DNA of 64,000 nt, taken from assembly GCA_963682055.1 (NCBI GenBank), contig OY821749.1, positions 27,535,631 to 27,599,630 on the forward strand. Direction: 5' to 3'. This DNA is from Primula veris. Lineage: Eukaryota > Streptophyta > Magnoliopsida > Ericales > Primulaceae. The position numbers were made by a program, and so were the translations under genes. Below the pieces are notes generated by a model that was not told the DNA's origin, ran no database searches, and saw only the letters and a program-made list of their open reading frames with translations. Shown here one piece after another: positions 53,401-64,000 of this stretch (position 1 is its first letter; every line of letters begins with the position of its first letter).

Positions 53401-56400
53401 TACCGTTCAAGTGATACGGTACGATAATGATATTAATTTTTGGGTATCACGATAACGTATCGTTGTACTGATCATGCGAAACATATATAATTGATTAAGC
53501 AAATTATAATTTATAACATATTCGCAAACGCTTAACAACTTTAAGATTTATTTTATTATGTTTTTGTTTAATGATTCTTGGTTGACATAATGTTTTACCA
53601 AGTGTTGTATGTTTTCCAAAAAAATTTATTTTTAAAATGATGTTGTGTTAGTGTTGAGAATTGAGACTTATAAATGTTTTAGTATAAAATTTGAGAAAAT
53701 TATGTTTTATTCTCAAGTATAATACATACTATAACATGTTATTATATAGGAGAATAGCAAAAAAAAAAAATGCAATGATTTCATATTTAGATAGCAATTG
53801 ATAATTATAATAAGTATGAGTTCTCATGTTAAATTTTTGTAAATGGTATTATCCTACCATTTTTACGATACTATATTGGTGATACGTACCATTAACATTT
53901 CGAATGTACGTTATACTGAAATTGCGGTACAGTAGTGACAGGTGAAGAGCTAGGTAGGGGTTGACAGGGGCTACATTCCTCATATTTTCAAAAAACAATT
54001 TTTTACAGTGTAATTTTTTTAACGAAAAATAACTACTTAGCCCCACGTATTAAAATTTTAAAATACAACCCCATTTATTGATCATGCCCCCAATGAATAG
54101 TGGTACAAAGAAAACTCATTACATACATGTTTAGTATAGTAAAAGTACCAACTCAACTCAATGACACCCGCCCGTATCAATCTGTAGTACTATAGTTAGT
54201 AATTAATTTGTTTTCCTAATCCCACCTCAATGCCTTTCATAAAATTAAGGTTCTCACTTATCAGAAAACATACAAACTAGCTCTCCTATTTCTGAGTATA
54301 AAATTAAGTCATCTGCTAAATACAGACGCTGTCTGCTTGAACCATGTACAAACTAGCTATAGGGTTTTGATTTTGAGTGCTTTCTTCTATTTTATAATTT
54401 AATTGTAAAGACTTTAGGTCTTTTATTTCTATTGTATAAAATTTGGTGGTTTCTTTTAACGTGTTAAAGTAGTTAAAGAGTTTGGAAATTTCTATTTGTA
54501 ATTGTGGGAAGTGGTCACTATTTGGAAATATGAAATGGGTAAATTACATACTAAGGTAAGAGGAGTAGATAAAATAGAGAGACAGGAATTAATATTAAAT
54601 TGTTGTTTCCACATGAGTGAGGCTGGCCCATGAGTGTATATGTGGGTGTTTTCTAGTGGATTAGAGGACCACATCATCACTATCTTAGCCTCTTCCAAGA
54701 GTAGTACATATATTTTCGGAAAATTTATAATTTATTACATATTTATAAATTTATATTTATTTACAAAAAATATGTTTATTTTGAGCTTAATGATTCTTTT
54801 ATAAAAAATACATATTTTGTGAACTTATTTACAAATAGATACATGTCATTAAAAAATTCAAAAAAAAAATCGGAAAAAATATTTAAAAATAAAAAAACCC
54901 AAAATTTTAAAAAATATATTTTTTATACAAAAAAATATGTGTGATCTTGTCTGATCACGTTCAATCCTATATGTCTAATTCTGTTTGATCATGTCTAATC
55001 ATGTTTATTCCTATCTAATCATGACCAATCATGTCTAATCATGTGTTGATACTATGTACAAATTTTTATTTTTATTTTTTCAAATTTTTTTCTTATATGT
55101 TTTGTTATTTTGTATGACATATGTATTATATGTAACTAATTATAAAGAAGTACACATACGTGAATTTATTATAATTAAATTGATTGATATGCAACTATTT
55201 GTAAATATTTGTATATTTTACTAGGAGTGACATCGATACGGTATCGACTTTTTTGAACTCATATCAATACCATACCGAACTAGTTTGCTTTTCAAAAATT
55301 AGTACCATTACCGAACCAAACAAATCGGTATACCGACAATGTCGGTCGATATCGGTTCGGTATCGGTTTTATACCAAACCTGTAATAATTACATAAAAAT
55401 ATAAACTCAACTACTCAATGACTCATCAAGAAAAATAACATTAACTTTCAAAATCAATATCTTATAAAACCAACAATGAAGTATTTTCAACAGCAAAATA
55501 AATCCCAAAAACAATAAAAATTAAAAACTCATAAATAAAAAAACCACAATATTCCAGTAACTTGAAACATTAAAATGAAGATTGTAAAAAAATAAAATAG
55601 GCTCTTCAGCTTTTATTCTCGTACGTCATAAACTGGTCTGGCTTGACGATTTTGACACTGAATGCTTAAAAAATTAAATGAAATAAAAAGAGAAGTAATG
55701 AAATCTGAAATATTACATTTGTCTAGCAGTAGTAGCTCGTAAATTGAGCAAAAAATGGGTAGATAATAAAACCCAGAAACATATATGTGAGAATAGAGAT
55801 AAGTAAATTGAGAGATTGTCTCAATAATTTATAAAATACATGTCGATGCTTTTATTTTGTGAAAATATATGATTCCTAGTTTACTCAATGAGCTTCAAAT
55901 ATATGTGATTGACGAGTCAAATCTTCTACCTCCTATTTCTTATCCCATTCCGTATCCACTTGTTTATTTTTACTCAAATTTTAATATTTTTCAACTTATA
56001 CCGTAACTTTATAAACTTTTATATAATATTATATTCAAATTTTAAAACATTTGAACATAATATTGTTATAGAAATTTTTTTTAATATTCAATGTTTAATT
56101 TACACTAATTTATACATTTATTCCAAAATAAAATTTGTGTGGATTTTCTTTTAAAAATAATTATTGGAATGTATTGATACATGTATTATAGTAATTGTAC
56201 AATTTTTTTCAAGTTTTTTATAAATTTTTTTTAGATAAAATAAGTAAGGGGGCATGAGAGGGGATAGAGAAATGGGTAGAAGATTTGGATTCGTGATTGA
56301 CCGATAAACTTATACTTATTTATATTTTATACGCATGCTTATGTACAGACAATATAAATTCGGTTCGGTACGGTATAATATTGGTATAATTAATTTTGTA

Positions 56401-58722
56401 CCAGAACCAAACCGATTTATTCAAAACGGTATCAAAAAATTTCGGTACCAAAATTTTGGTAACGACTAATTCAGTTCGGTTCGAAAAGCGTTGTTAATAC
56501 AAAATGCCCACCCCTATATTTTACCACATGTGGCACTCATAATATTTTCCACCTAATCAATTTAACAATTGACGACTAATAGAGCGACACGAGTCATAAT
56601 CATAAAAGGTCAACAACTTATCCATGGTACACATGTGCAATTATAGGCTTCCCGACAGAGAATTAAACATGATGGGGTGCACTTAGAAAAATCAAAAAAA
56701 ATATATTTTGGTGGTTGTCTAGCGAAATAAAATATTTGTTTTGCATAATCAAATAAAACCTCCAAAACATAATAAAAAATTTAGTTCTTTTTTGAAAATC
56801 ATGTGCCTTTAAGTTGGTTGCATAGTCAACTCCGATTGTTAACACCCCCTTAAACCGTATCTGACTAAAATATTACTATATTAGAGCCGTTTTATAGGAA
56901 TTACGTACCAAACTCCCACCGTGCTTGGACGAGGCCAAGTTCTGGGTTGTGGATGAGGAAAGGAATTGTACGCGATAGAAAATCAGGTTCTGGTTGAAAG
57001 TCTGCATCGAAAATGGCCACATAATCGCAATCTTTCACGTAGTCCTGCTTCATCCCCTCTTTTAAAGCACCGGATTTGTACCCCTTTCTATTGTCTCTAA
57101 CAACGTACTTAATGTTAATCCCGTCGTTAGCCCATTTTATGCACTCCAATTGTACCAAATCCTACACATTCAATTTTTCGATAACATAAATTTGCAATTA
57201 ATATTGTAATAGAAAATACTTCACAATTGCTACATTTAGTCGTGACATGTAAAATTACTGGAATACGTTACATAAAATTAGTGCTGATTAGTTACAACTT
57301 CTAATTACTTTTTAAATTTATTTTCTTAATTATGAAAAATGCTTTCTTACTGTATTTTTATTTTTTATTTTAAATTTAAAAACGATGGTCAGTATATGCA
57401 TGGTCAAGTTTGTTGGTTACAGAAGAGAAATTTGAATTACTTTCCAGTATAATTAATAAATTGTAGACTGTTTAATTATGAAAGTGTTGTACTGTAATAG
57501 TTTTGCTAATTTTGAGTAATAAAATATGGGCAACTACGAAGACAACGACTTATAATGAACCAAAGATAAATGTCATGATCAGGAGTTTGGAGGTAATGTT
57601 TGAGGTAATGTGAATTTTATTAAAATGGATATTGCTTATAGATTTATAGTGATTACGTACCTTAATTAATAGGTCTGTTGAATCATCAAGCACTTGAATT
57701 ATGAATCTATCAGATGGCCAAGAGAGTCTACATGCAGCTCCAATTGAAAGTTTATACACCTATTTTCACAGCGTGATAGACAAAATGGTCTAAATTTATT
57801 TACAAATAATAACAAAATTTAACAGTGGCATATTAAATACTTAATAAATCGTCGCAACTTCGTTATATTATAAGTGAATATGTGTTTTCTAGCTAATTCC
57901 GAAAATTAAAACGTGTATTACATAGTGAACGTAAGTTGTCATAGTGCTACAGCATAGAACAATCAGTAGTAATTTGCATAGTTACATAAAGTTAAGATCA
58001 TAGTATTAAATAGACGTGTCTGTTAAGATTCTACTAATGCTTTATACTGTAGTTTTTTTTGTTTGAAAAAGTAATAACTTTATAGTCTGTATCAGAGAAA
58101 CTACAACCACCTATAGTCACGCTAATTAATTTGTTTATAGCCGGTATCTTTAGTTGCTTTCAATATCTCGGTGTGTTTATTGTATACAAGTCGTGACAAA
58201 TCTCTATCATATCATGAAAACACTGCAATTATTTTAAAAGACGTGATTATTAACTATTACATAAAATACAATTTTGCGGACATAGTCGCAATGCAACTGA
58301 CTAGTTGATTATTAATCACTGACCAAAATCACAGTCCATTAAGCATAAAACAGATTTAACAATGTTGACCAAGATAATAATTTTCAAACTTAAGTAAAAT
58401 GATCAAAAAATGTTACCTCCTTCTCATTGTACATAGGTATTTGAACGAGTACCATCGGGTAAACAAAATTTCCCAATTCGATATCATCCTTCATTGGTTC
58501 CCATTTATACTTTGTTTCGGGTGTCCGACCAGATAACTTCACGAATATTATAACAATTGCCATATATACCTTCTCAATAAACAACATTAGCGACATTACT
58601 AAGCACATATAAACCGAGAGCTGTAGAAACGGAACGATTACTGGGACTTTAATTTGGGTCCATATTAACATAAGTTGTTCTGTTACATCGCCCATGATGA
58701 TAAGTAAATTTGATAGGTCCAT
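47449..58722 (-). CDS. CSLA: glucomannan 4-beta-mannosyltransferase (cellulose synthase-like A)
   Basis: Golgi GT2 enzyme that polymerises the beta-1,4-mannan/glucomannan backbone from GDP-mannose and GDP-glucose. Nine exons: 58722-58417, 57759-57661, 57161-56909, 49553-49443, 49244-49108, 48790-48677, 48566-48367, 48240-48046, 47614-47449; 526 aa, near the ~533 of Arabidopsis CSLA9. An N-terminal membrane span (about residues 28-60) precedes [20 protein letters not shown] motifs are intact: LDDSTD (Asp127-128), [10 protein letters not shown] (DAD 187-189), TVEDMD (Glu280-Asp281) and QQHRW (317-321). Several C-terminal membrane spans follow, ending [11 protein letters not shown]. Intron 3 is about 7.36 kb, enlarged by transposons. 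The start at 58722 could be replaced by Met10. Frame is intact throughout. Confidence 0.96.
50085..50152 (+). repeat. possible tRNA-derived SINE in CSLA intron 3
   Basis: TATGGCCAAGTGGCTAGG (A-box-like) and CGGCTCGATCCC (B-box-like) about 30 bp apart, followed by a short body and an A-rich tail. Target duplications were not found. Confidence 0.4.
51030..51219. mobile_element. Stowaway/mariner-like MITE in CSLA intron 3
   Basis: 190 bp with perfect inverted ends TTTAGGGTGTG...CACACCCTAAA and a TA on each side (51028-51029, 51220-51221), as for Tc1/mariner elements. The inside carries two copies of a ~65-bp TTTTAGTTTTAATTTT segment. The element is bracketed by 45-bp direct repeats (about 50977-51020 and 51230-51275). 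Confidence 0.65.
51941..52062. repeat. GCAACTGTTCGGAAA minisatellite inside the short MULE
   Basis: Six copies of GCAACTGTTCGGAAA with spacers of AGGAA or a(t/c)GAAGCAA, giving periods of 17 and 21 bp. Confidence 0.9.
52074..52226. repeat. GC-rich minisatellite inside the short MULE
   Basis: About five copies of a ~27-bp unit built on CCCCGCCAGGGGCTCTGCCC. It is sharply GC-rich against an AT-rich surround. Each unit contains the inverted pair GGGGC/GCCCC, so hairpins can form. Confidence 0.9.
52380..52560. repeat. degenerate telomere-like TTTAGGG array inside the short MULE
   Basis: About 25 TTTAGGG or near variants (TTTAGTG, TTTAGGA, TTTAGTA) in tandem. TTTAGGG is the usual plant telomere unit. 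The array is interstitial and lies wholly within the transposon. Confidence 0.9.
53112..53197. repeat. perfect 43-bp tandem duplication
   Basis: Two identical adjacent copies of a 43-bp unit starting TTTGTTGTATGAGTATGC in CSLA intron 3, with no difference, so recent. Confidence 0.92.
54950..55046. repeat. degenerate TCTAATCATG tandem array
   Basis: Roughly eight diverged copies of a 10-20 bp unit centred on GTCTAATCATG in CSLA intron 3. Confidence 0.75.
55222..56516. mobile_element. hAT-like non-autonomous element in CSLA intron 3
   Basis: Ends TAGGAGTGACAT and, inverted, TAGGGGTGGGCAT, flanked by exact 8-bp copies TATTTTAC (55214-55221 and 56517-56524). Near each end lie clusters of CGGTATCGG/TTCGGTACGG words; the 1-kb interior is AT-rich and noncoding. 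Duplication length and TAGGGGTGGGCA ends point to hAT. Confidence 0.8.
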
Positions 58723-60698
58723 TGTGGTAAAGTCTTAAGTACTCTAATCAGGTAAAATTATTTTTCTCACTTTGTGTTGGATTTTGCTTCGGAGTAAAAC
58801 AAGACAATGGTGATATTAGAAACAATAAAAAAGGAGCTCAATCTTGCCTATAATTGACAAAATTGAGCCCCATTTTATACAATTGGACAGAAAAAGGTAC
58901 AAAGAATGAAGCAATGAAAAAAGAAAGAGAAAGAGCAGAGGGTTTTTTTGGGGGGCAGAGAGTGAGTGAAGTAGAGGGTTAGTTTAGATAAGCTAAGGTT
59001 TGAGATTCAAGTTTTTATTTATTTATCTATAGCTTTATACAATCACTGGCTTGAAGGAATCATACAATGGGTGATCCGGTCCATAAATTTGGAAATGAAA
59101 AACGTGTGGAAAATAGAACACATGGAAACATAAAAATCGTGTCTACATACTGTTATAGATATGATCAATGTTCTACAATGCATAAAGCGGAATCGGAAGT
59201 TGGTCACCTAACGGTCAATTCCGCTTAATCGGCATCTAATTTGTCTAATATTATCGAATTTGTTAGAGTTTTAGGCTCCGTCAATCATATAGACGCACCT
59301 GTTAGAACACCCGATACAAACAAGTTCTCAATATTTTTCTTTTAAATTTACATAAACGGCGACAAGTACAGATCTAGAGCCAATTGGGCGATAATAAAAT
59401 ATTATATAATTCATATGCACCGAGATTCAAAACTCAAATTAAGTCTTGAGAAACAAGGATAGTGTGTATATGAAAGAGTATTAACGCGTTACATGGAAAC
59501 CTCTTTCTTTTTTATTTTAAGAATAAGATAGTAAAGTGGCTTTTGAAGTTGACTTATACGAAACCAAATAAACTTAAATTAAAGGTGGAAGGAAAATGAA
59601 ACATAAACTATACTTGCCCTCGCGGTTTGTACAAATGGTGTAATTAAATTAATTAATAAAAGGCAGAAGGAGTAAAAACTCATGAACCAAATGTTCCAAA
59701 CTTTTGTGACTCAATAAAACATCGGATTTTATCAAAACATTCGAGAATCGAGAAATAGCATCCATCCAAGAACAAGTGGGCACAAAAAAAAAAGAATAAT
59801 GGACGCATGTAGGGTCTTATTAACTTCTAAGCAAGTAACTTAGACTGGGGTTATTCGCCTTAAAATTTTGATATGTTTGCAGCGACGGAACCAGAACTAA
59901 ATGTGTGGAGTTGACAAAATTAATAAAAGCATGTAATATTTTCTAAATTATAAACACGAAAAATACGGATTTTTTATAATTTGTTACCATATTTTTTTCA
60001 TTTTTTTACCTTGGTTTATTGATTAAAATGTAATTGATTTATATTTTTTTGCTTTTCGCTCAAATTCGACTTTATTTTCAAATTTCCAAAAAAAACTCAC
60101 AATCATAATGTCACGTGCAGTCATGTGTCGAAACTTTCAGCGTTTAAAAATTGACTAAAAAATAAGTAAAATAGAAACAAAAAATATACAAAAAATTAAT
60201 TTAATAAATCAATGTATAACAAGTAAAAAGATTAACACACGAATGTAATAAAATATTAAAAATAAACTGAAAAAATCAAACGTATATTAAATAATAGATA
60301 TATACGAGCAATTAAATATCTATTACGCAATTTCACTCAGTTTAATTAAAATAGAAACCACAATTTATTTTTTTTATAAATTTTGTTTGCACTCACTACT
60401 TATTATTTTTTAAGATTTGTGTTACGTGTCAACATAGTAAATTGTGGTAAAATATATTTTATAATCATTTGTCAATGCTAATTTTTTAAGTATTACTTAT
60501 ATATCATCCGCGCATATATATAATTTTGGAATGGGTTGCAAAAAATAATATTTAAATGATTTGTAGAATACCCTATATATAAATTATTATGAAAAACATT
60601 AATAAAAAAAATTATTTTTTAAAATTGTGAGGTTGCCGTGACAACCACTGTTCACATAGATCTGCCGCTCCCGGCTGTTTGACCAACCTAGTGCAATC
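58723..60698. other. CSLA upstream region and intergenic sequence
   Basis: Should hold the CSLA leader and promoter (AGAGAG tract near 58920-58980). The remainder is AT-rich with no gene, RNA or clear transposon end. Confidence 0.4.
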
Positions 60699-61240
60699 TG
60701 TTGGATAAAACTTTATTTTATGGTTTTGAATGCAATTAAAATTGTGAGTTTCAAAACTTAATTACCCCATTAAGTGTGGCTCTTTATTGGAAAAAAGAGT
60801 TACATAGGAAAATGCATAAAATGGTGGTTTCCAACCATTTTTCCTAAGAGCTTTTCAATAAGCTTTTTTATGAGAAATAAAATACATGTCATCATATACA
60901 CATGCACACATACACATGCATACATATAGAGAGAGTAACGCACCACCAACGGCCCGACCGTGGCTCGGTGCCGTTTCCGCCGAGTCACATGTGATAGACG
61001 TTGTACCTTGGGAACGAAGTGCCCCATTTAGCCAGAAGCAGAGGTGGCGGGGCAAATATCGTTTAAGGGAAACTGCTTGCAGTTATCTCGTCTCGGACTT
61101 TAGGCCATTTCGGTATCGTTTACATTATTTTATGTTAAATCTTGTAATTGATATTTATATATTTGAGGAAACCATTTTCTGTTTATTTGTCCATTTCTTT
61201 TCCGTAGAAATTATTGTGTTTATTTACAACGTATCCAACA
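60699..61240 (+). repeat. LTR-like segment (solo LTR or 5' LTR candidate)
   Basis: Runs from TGTTGGATA to TATCCAACA, the short inverted TG...CA ends of many plant LTRs, 542 bp. The pentamer AATCT lies at each boundary if the ends are read one base inward (60695-60699, 61240-61244). No matching second copy is in the window and no convincing primer-binding site adjoins the end, so the call is tentative. Confidence 0.4.
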
Positions 61241-64000
61241 ATCTTAAACGATATTTTTTTTATGTTTCGTACGTTAATACAATAATTTTGGTGTATGGAT
61301 TTACAGAAAATTATTTCTTTATCCGTAATCGTTCTTAATAAAATCATTTTCTCTTAATCTTTGGTATCGGGAATTTGATGTTTATGGCTATAATGGTTTC
61401 GAATTGTTATATCATGTTTTTAATTTTGTTTTGTCTATTTAACCGTAAAATAGAAGTTTGGACATGAGATCATTATATTGACATGCCTTATATTTACTCA
61501 TTTTATAAGTGTGTAGTGTATGTTTTGTTCAAAGGCATATGGATTGCTACCGGAGGTAGCATGTATGTATTTTGTTTTTACATGTATGCATTGGTATGCT
61601 TTGAATATGGTCAAATATTTGTTCACATTTTGATGGACTTTGTATGTTAACGTTAAAAGGCTAGAGACCATGGCTGGTTTTTGCTTCAGCAAGATTTGTT
61701 TACATTTACAAACTGTGTTAGATGAGTCATTGGTTACTTGTTAAATACTTGATGGTAATTGAAAGGCAGTAGTAGCCTTTTATTACTCATAGATTAATTC
61801 TTAATTCATTTTGATGAGTTGATGTCAGTACATGTAATGGGGTGAATTAACATGTAATAATATTCCATATATATATCAGGGGGTGCATGTTGTTTGTGAT
61901 GTTCATTATTTTGTTTTGACCGGTGGTGTTTTGTTTGCAAAAGTGGACATTAATTGACTTGGATTTATACATGGTAGTGTATATTGTTTAAGAATAATGA
62001 AACGGTTAATTCTAGTGAGTATCTTACATTGCATGTGGGCTATGGTACCGTATTATTTACTGTTGCTTTTTAATGTTTTTGAAAACGTTATTAACTGGTA
62101 ATTAGTGTCCGTTTTAATAGTGTGATTAAAACGTCAGAAATGAATGAGTTTATGAGTATCTCACTTTATATTGGTTTTATATTTCATATGCGGTGTAATT
62201 AAAAAGTTAGTTAATTCAGCTCCTACTATTTTTTAATTTATGATACCGTGAGCTATACGAAAACCTTAATTACTACCATTTTATGGTGTGCTGATTTTTA
62301 GCACTATGCATATGTGAATGTGTGAAAATGTGTATATTAGTTATATGGTTAGTGAATTTATACATTTTTATTATTTTCATGTTAATAAAATTACTAACAA
62401 TTTCCAATGAGTTTTTTATTTCGACATGGATCTTTACATGGAATTGAAGGATTGGTGATTATTCGAAACAGTTCTAGTAAAAGCCATTAAATTGGGGATT
62501 ACGACAGAACTGGTTTCGAAATAGTTCTTGTAAAACCATTTTCTGATTTTCAGAATTTGGGGCTTACGACAGAACTGGTTAAATTCTGAGATTGTTCTGT
62601 GTAAAATCAGATTTATCTGGTGTTTACGGCTGAATAAATCTTTCAGAATTTGATAATATTTTTCGGGAATGAACTAGAATACTCTTGCAAAATCAGTTCT
62701 TGAAACCATGCGTGGTTATAGAAATTTGGTGTTTGCGAATGAGGAGTTTTAGTTTCATTTTTCGAAATTAGATTATGCGTGTTTGTTATTTGAGATAACA
62801 AACAGTTTCCTGCGGGAAACGTCCGGAACACAATGGGTGCTGAAACTGACCAGAACATTGTGGGTGCCGGTGTAACTCCTATTAATTTTGCATGAGTGCA
62901 TATTAATGACGGGGGTTACTAATTTTAAACGACCATTATTAAATACATTTATGTGGTGAAATAATGGGTCGTAACTCCTTTTAGTTGTGATTTATTGCAA
63001 TTTAATTTGGAGGGTTACAAATTTTGTAACGGTGATCATTAATGAGATTAATGATGAATATTTATAACTTCTTATTAATTGTGGTTTAATCGCAATTTAA
63101 TTTGAAGAGTTATATATTATTGTAACGACAGTCGTTGTTGGCATTTATGGAGAGTTTTATTAGCTACCTACGAATTGCATTGACGAGTCGGTTACATATT
63201 TGGATGAAAGTTTATTTAATAACAAACTTTGTTCATACAAGAGCAAATAATTTGATGATAGACAAATTATAAATGGCCGTTGAGTTTTATTTTAAAAATA
63301 AACAAATATCGGCTAATTTATTATTTGTTGAAATATTATCTTATTAATTTGCTGAAAGAACATTTAATAATTTGTTGAAATTAACAGCTTATTTATTTGT
63401 TGGAAAAACATTTAATAATTTGTTGAAATAACATATTATTAATTTGTTAGTAAAACATATTGTGAATATGTTGAGCTTGCTATTATTGAGAATAGTAATG
63501 TAGTAATATTATATTACTATTATTGGGAGAGAACCCCAAGTGTCCCACAAATGTGGGGGTAACCCGTTGATCCTGTAGATCGAGAATCTAAACGTACCCC
63601 ATAATGTCTGCGGGCGAGTGGGAGAATATCTAACGGTTTATTGGTATGGATTTAAAACGTCTAAAATAAATGATATCGTTTCATTTACCACATTGAAATC
63701 GATTAAGTTTCTCTATAACAGTGTGCATGTTCTGAGTGAGGACAAAGAGAATGCACGAACTGTGGGGGCGTTAATGTGTGGAAACGTTTTAAACGTTTGG
63801 AAATTCACTAACAAGTGCAAACATCCAAATCTGAATCATGACTAGTGGTTTTTGAAACCTAAAGGGCAGTAGCCTTTCGGTAGGCAAAACACTAGGATCA
63901 AATTGTGATAAGTTTGTTTGTTTGTGGCAATACATGAGTGACTATTTGTTCAAAATGAGCATTTTAGTCGATACTCTTGTGGTCAATAATGACATGTTGA
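61241..64000. other. repeat-rich unidentified sequence to the window edge
   Basis: No recognisable gene. It holds degenerate tandem repeats: CTTACGACAGAACTGGTT-type units at about 62490-62640; a ~110-bp unit with GCAATTTAATTTGGAGGGTTA and TGTAACG at about 62960-63130; and AATTTGTTGAAA units at about 63300-63475. Such leaders occur in large plant LTR retrotransposons, which would fit an LTR at 60699, but no gag or pol frame is present. Confidence 0.4.

Noticed and set aside
61362..61376. TTGGTATCGGGAATT as a retrotransposon primer-binding site
   Set aside because: It matches the initiator-Met site at only the first seven bases and does not adjoin the LTR-like end at 61240.
62643..63845. ORFs near the right edge
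   Set aside because: Short, unlike any family I know, and lying in degenerate repeats.

Overview
This is an AT-rich stretch of a plant nuclear genome, almost certainly a eudicot. The evidence is the gene set (DEMETER-type DNA glycosylase, HD2-type histone deacetylase, FACKEL sterol reductase, CSLA glucomannan synthase), genes with many small exons, GT-AG introns loaded with small transposons, and degenerate TTTAGGG arrays. I cannot name the species from sequence alone. I built the gene models by hand, joining exons by conserved protein sequence, splice signals and phase. In every complete model the exon lengths sum to a whole number of codons.

Layout from left to right. (1) 1-9075, minus: DEMETER/ROS1-like 5-methylcytosine DNA glycosylase, cut by the left edge before its C-terminal domain. 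(2) 10658-17684: a 7,027-bp Mutator-like element of Pack-MULE type with long inverted ends and a 9-bp target duplication matching at 8 of 9 bases. It carries the 3' half of a ceramide kinase gene, the 3' half of an HAD acid phosphatase gene and a broken F-box gene, and no transposase I could find. (3) 19131-26144, minus: sterol C-14 reductase (FACKEL), 13 exons. (4) 27968-34962, plus: HD2-type histone deacetylase, whose third intron appears to be a U12-type AT-AC intron. (5) 35972-36053: tRNA-Leu(UAA). (6) 37147-41772, minus: cytosolic enolase, 16 exons, 444 aa. (7) 44963-46012: degraded, probably retroelement-derived, coding remains. (8) 47449-58722, minus: CSLA glucomannan mannosyltransferase, 9 exons, with a 7.4-kb third intron holding a mariner-like MITE, a 1.1-kb relative of the Pack-MULE (perfect 9-bp duplication) and a 1.3-kb hAT-like element. 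(9) 58723-64000: repeat-rich sequence without a recognisable gene, including an LTR-like segment.

The genes are ordinary single-copy plant genes with no shared pathway: DNA demethylation, histone modification, sterol synthesis, glycolysis and cell-wall mannan synthesis. They do not form a cluster. The most notable content is the transposon biology: two members of one MULE family, one holding three captured gene fragments and the other built almost wholly of palindromes, minisatellites and telomere-like repeats. The HD2 AT-AC intron and three hAT-like elements with exact 8-bp target duplications come next.
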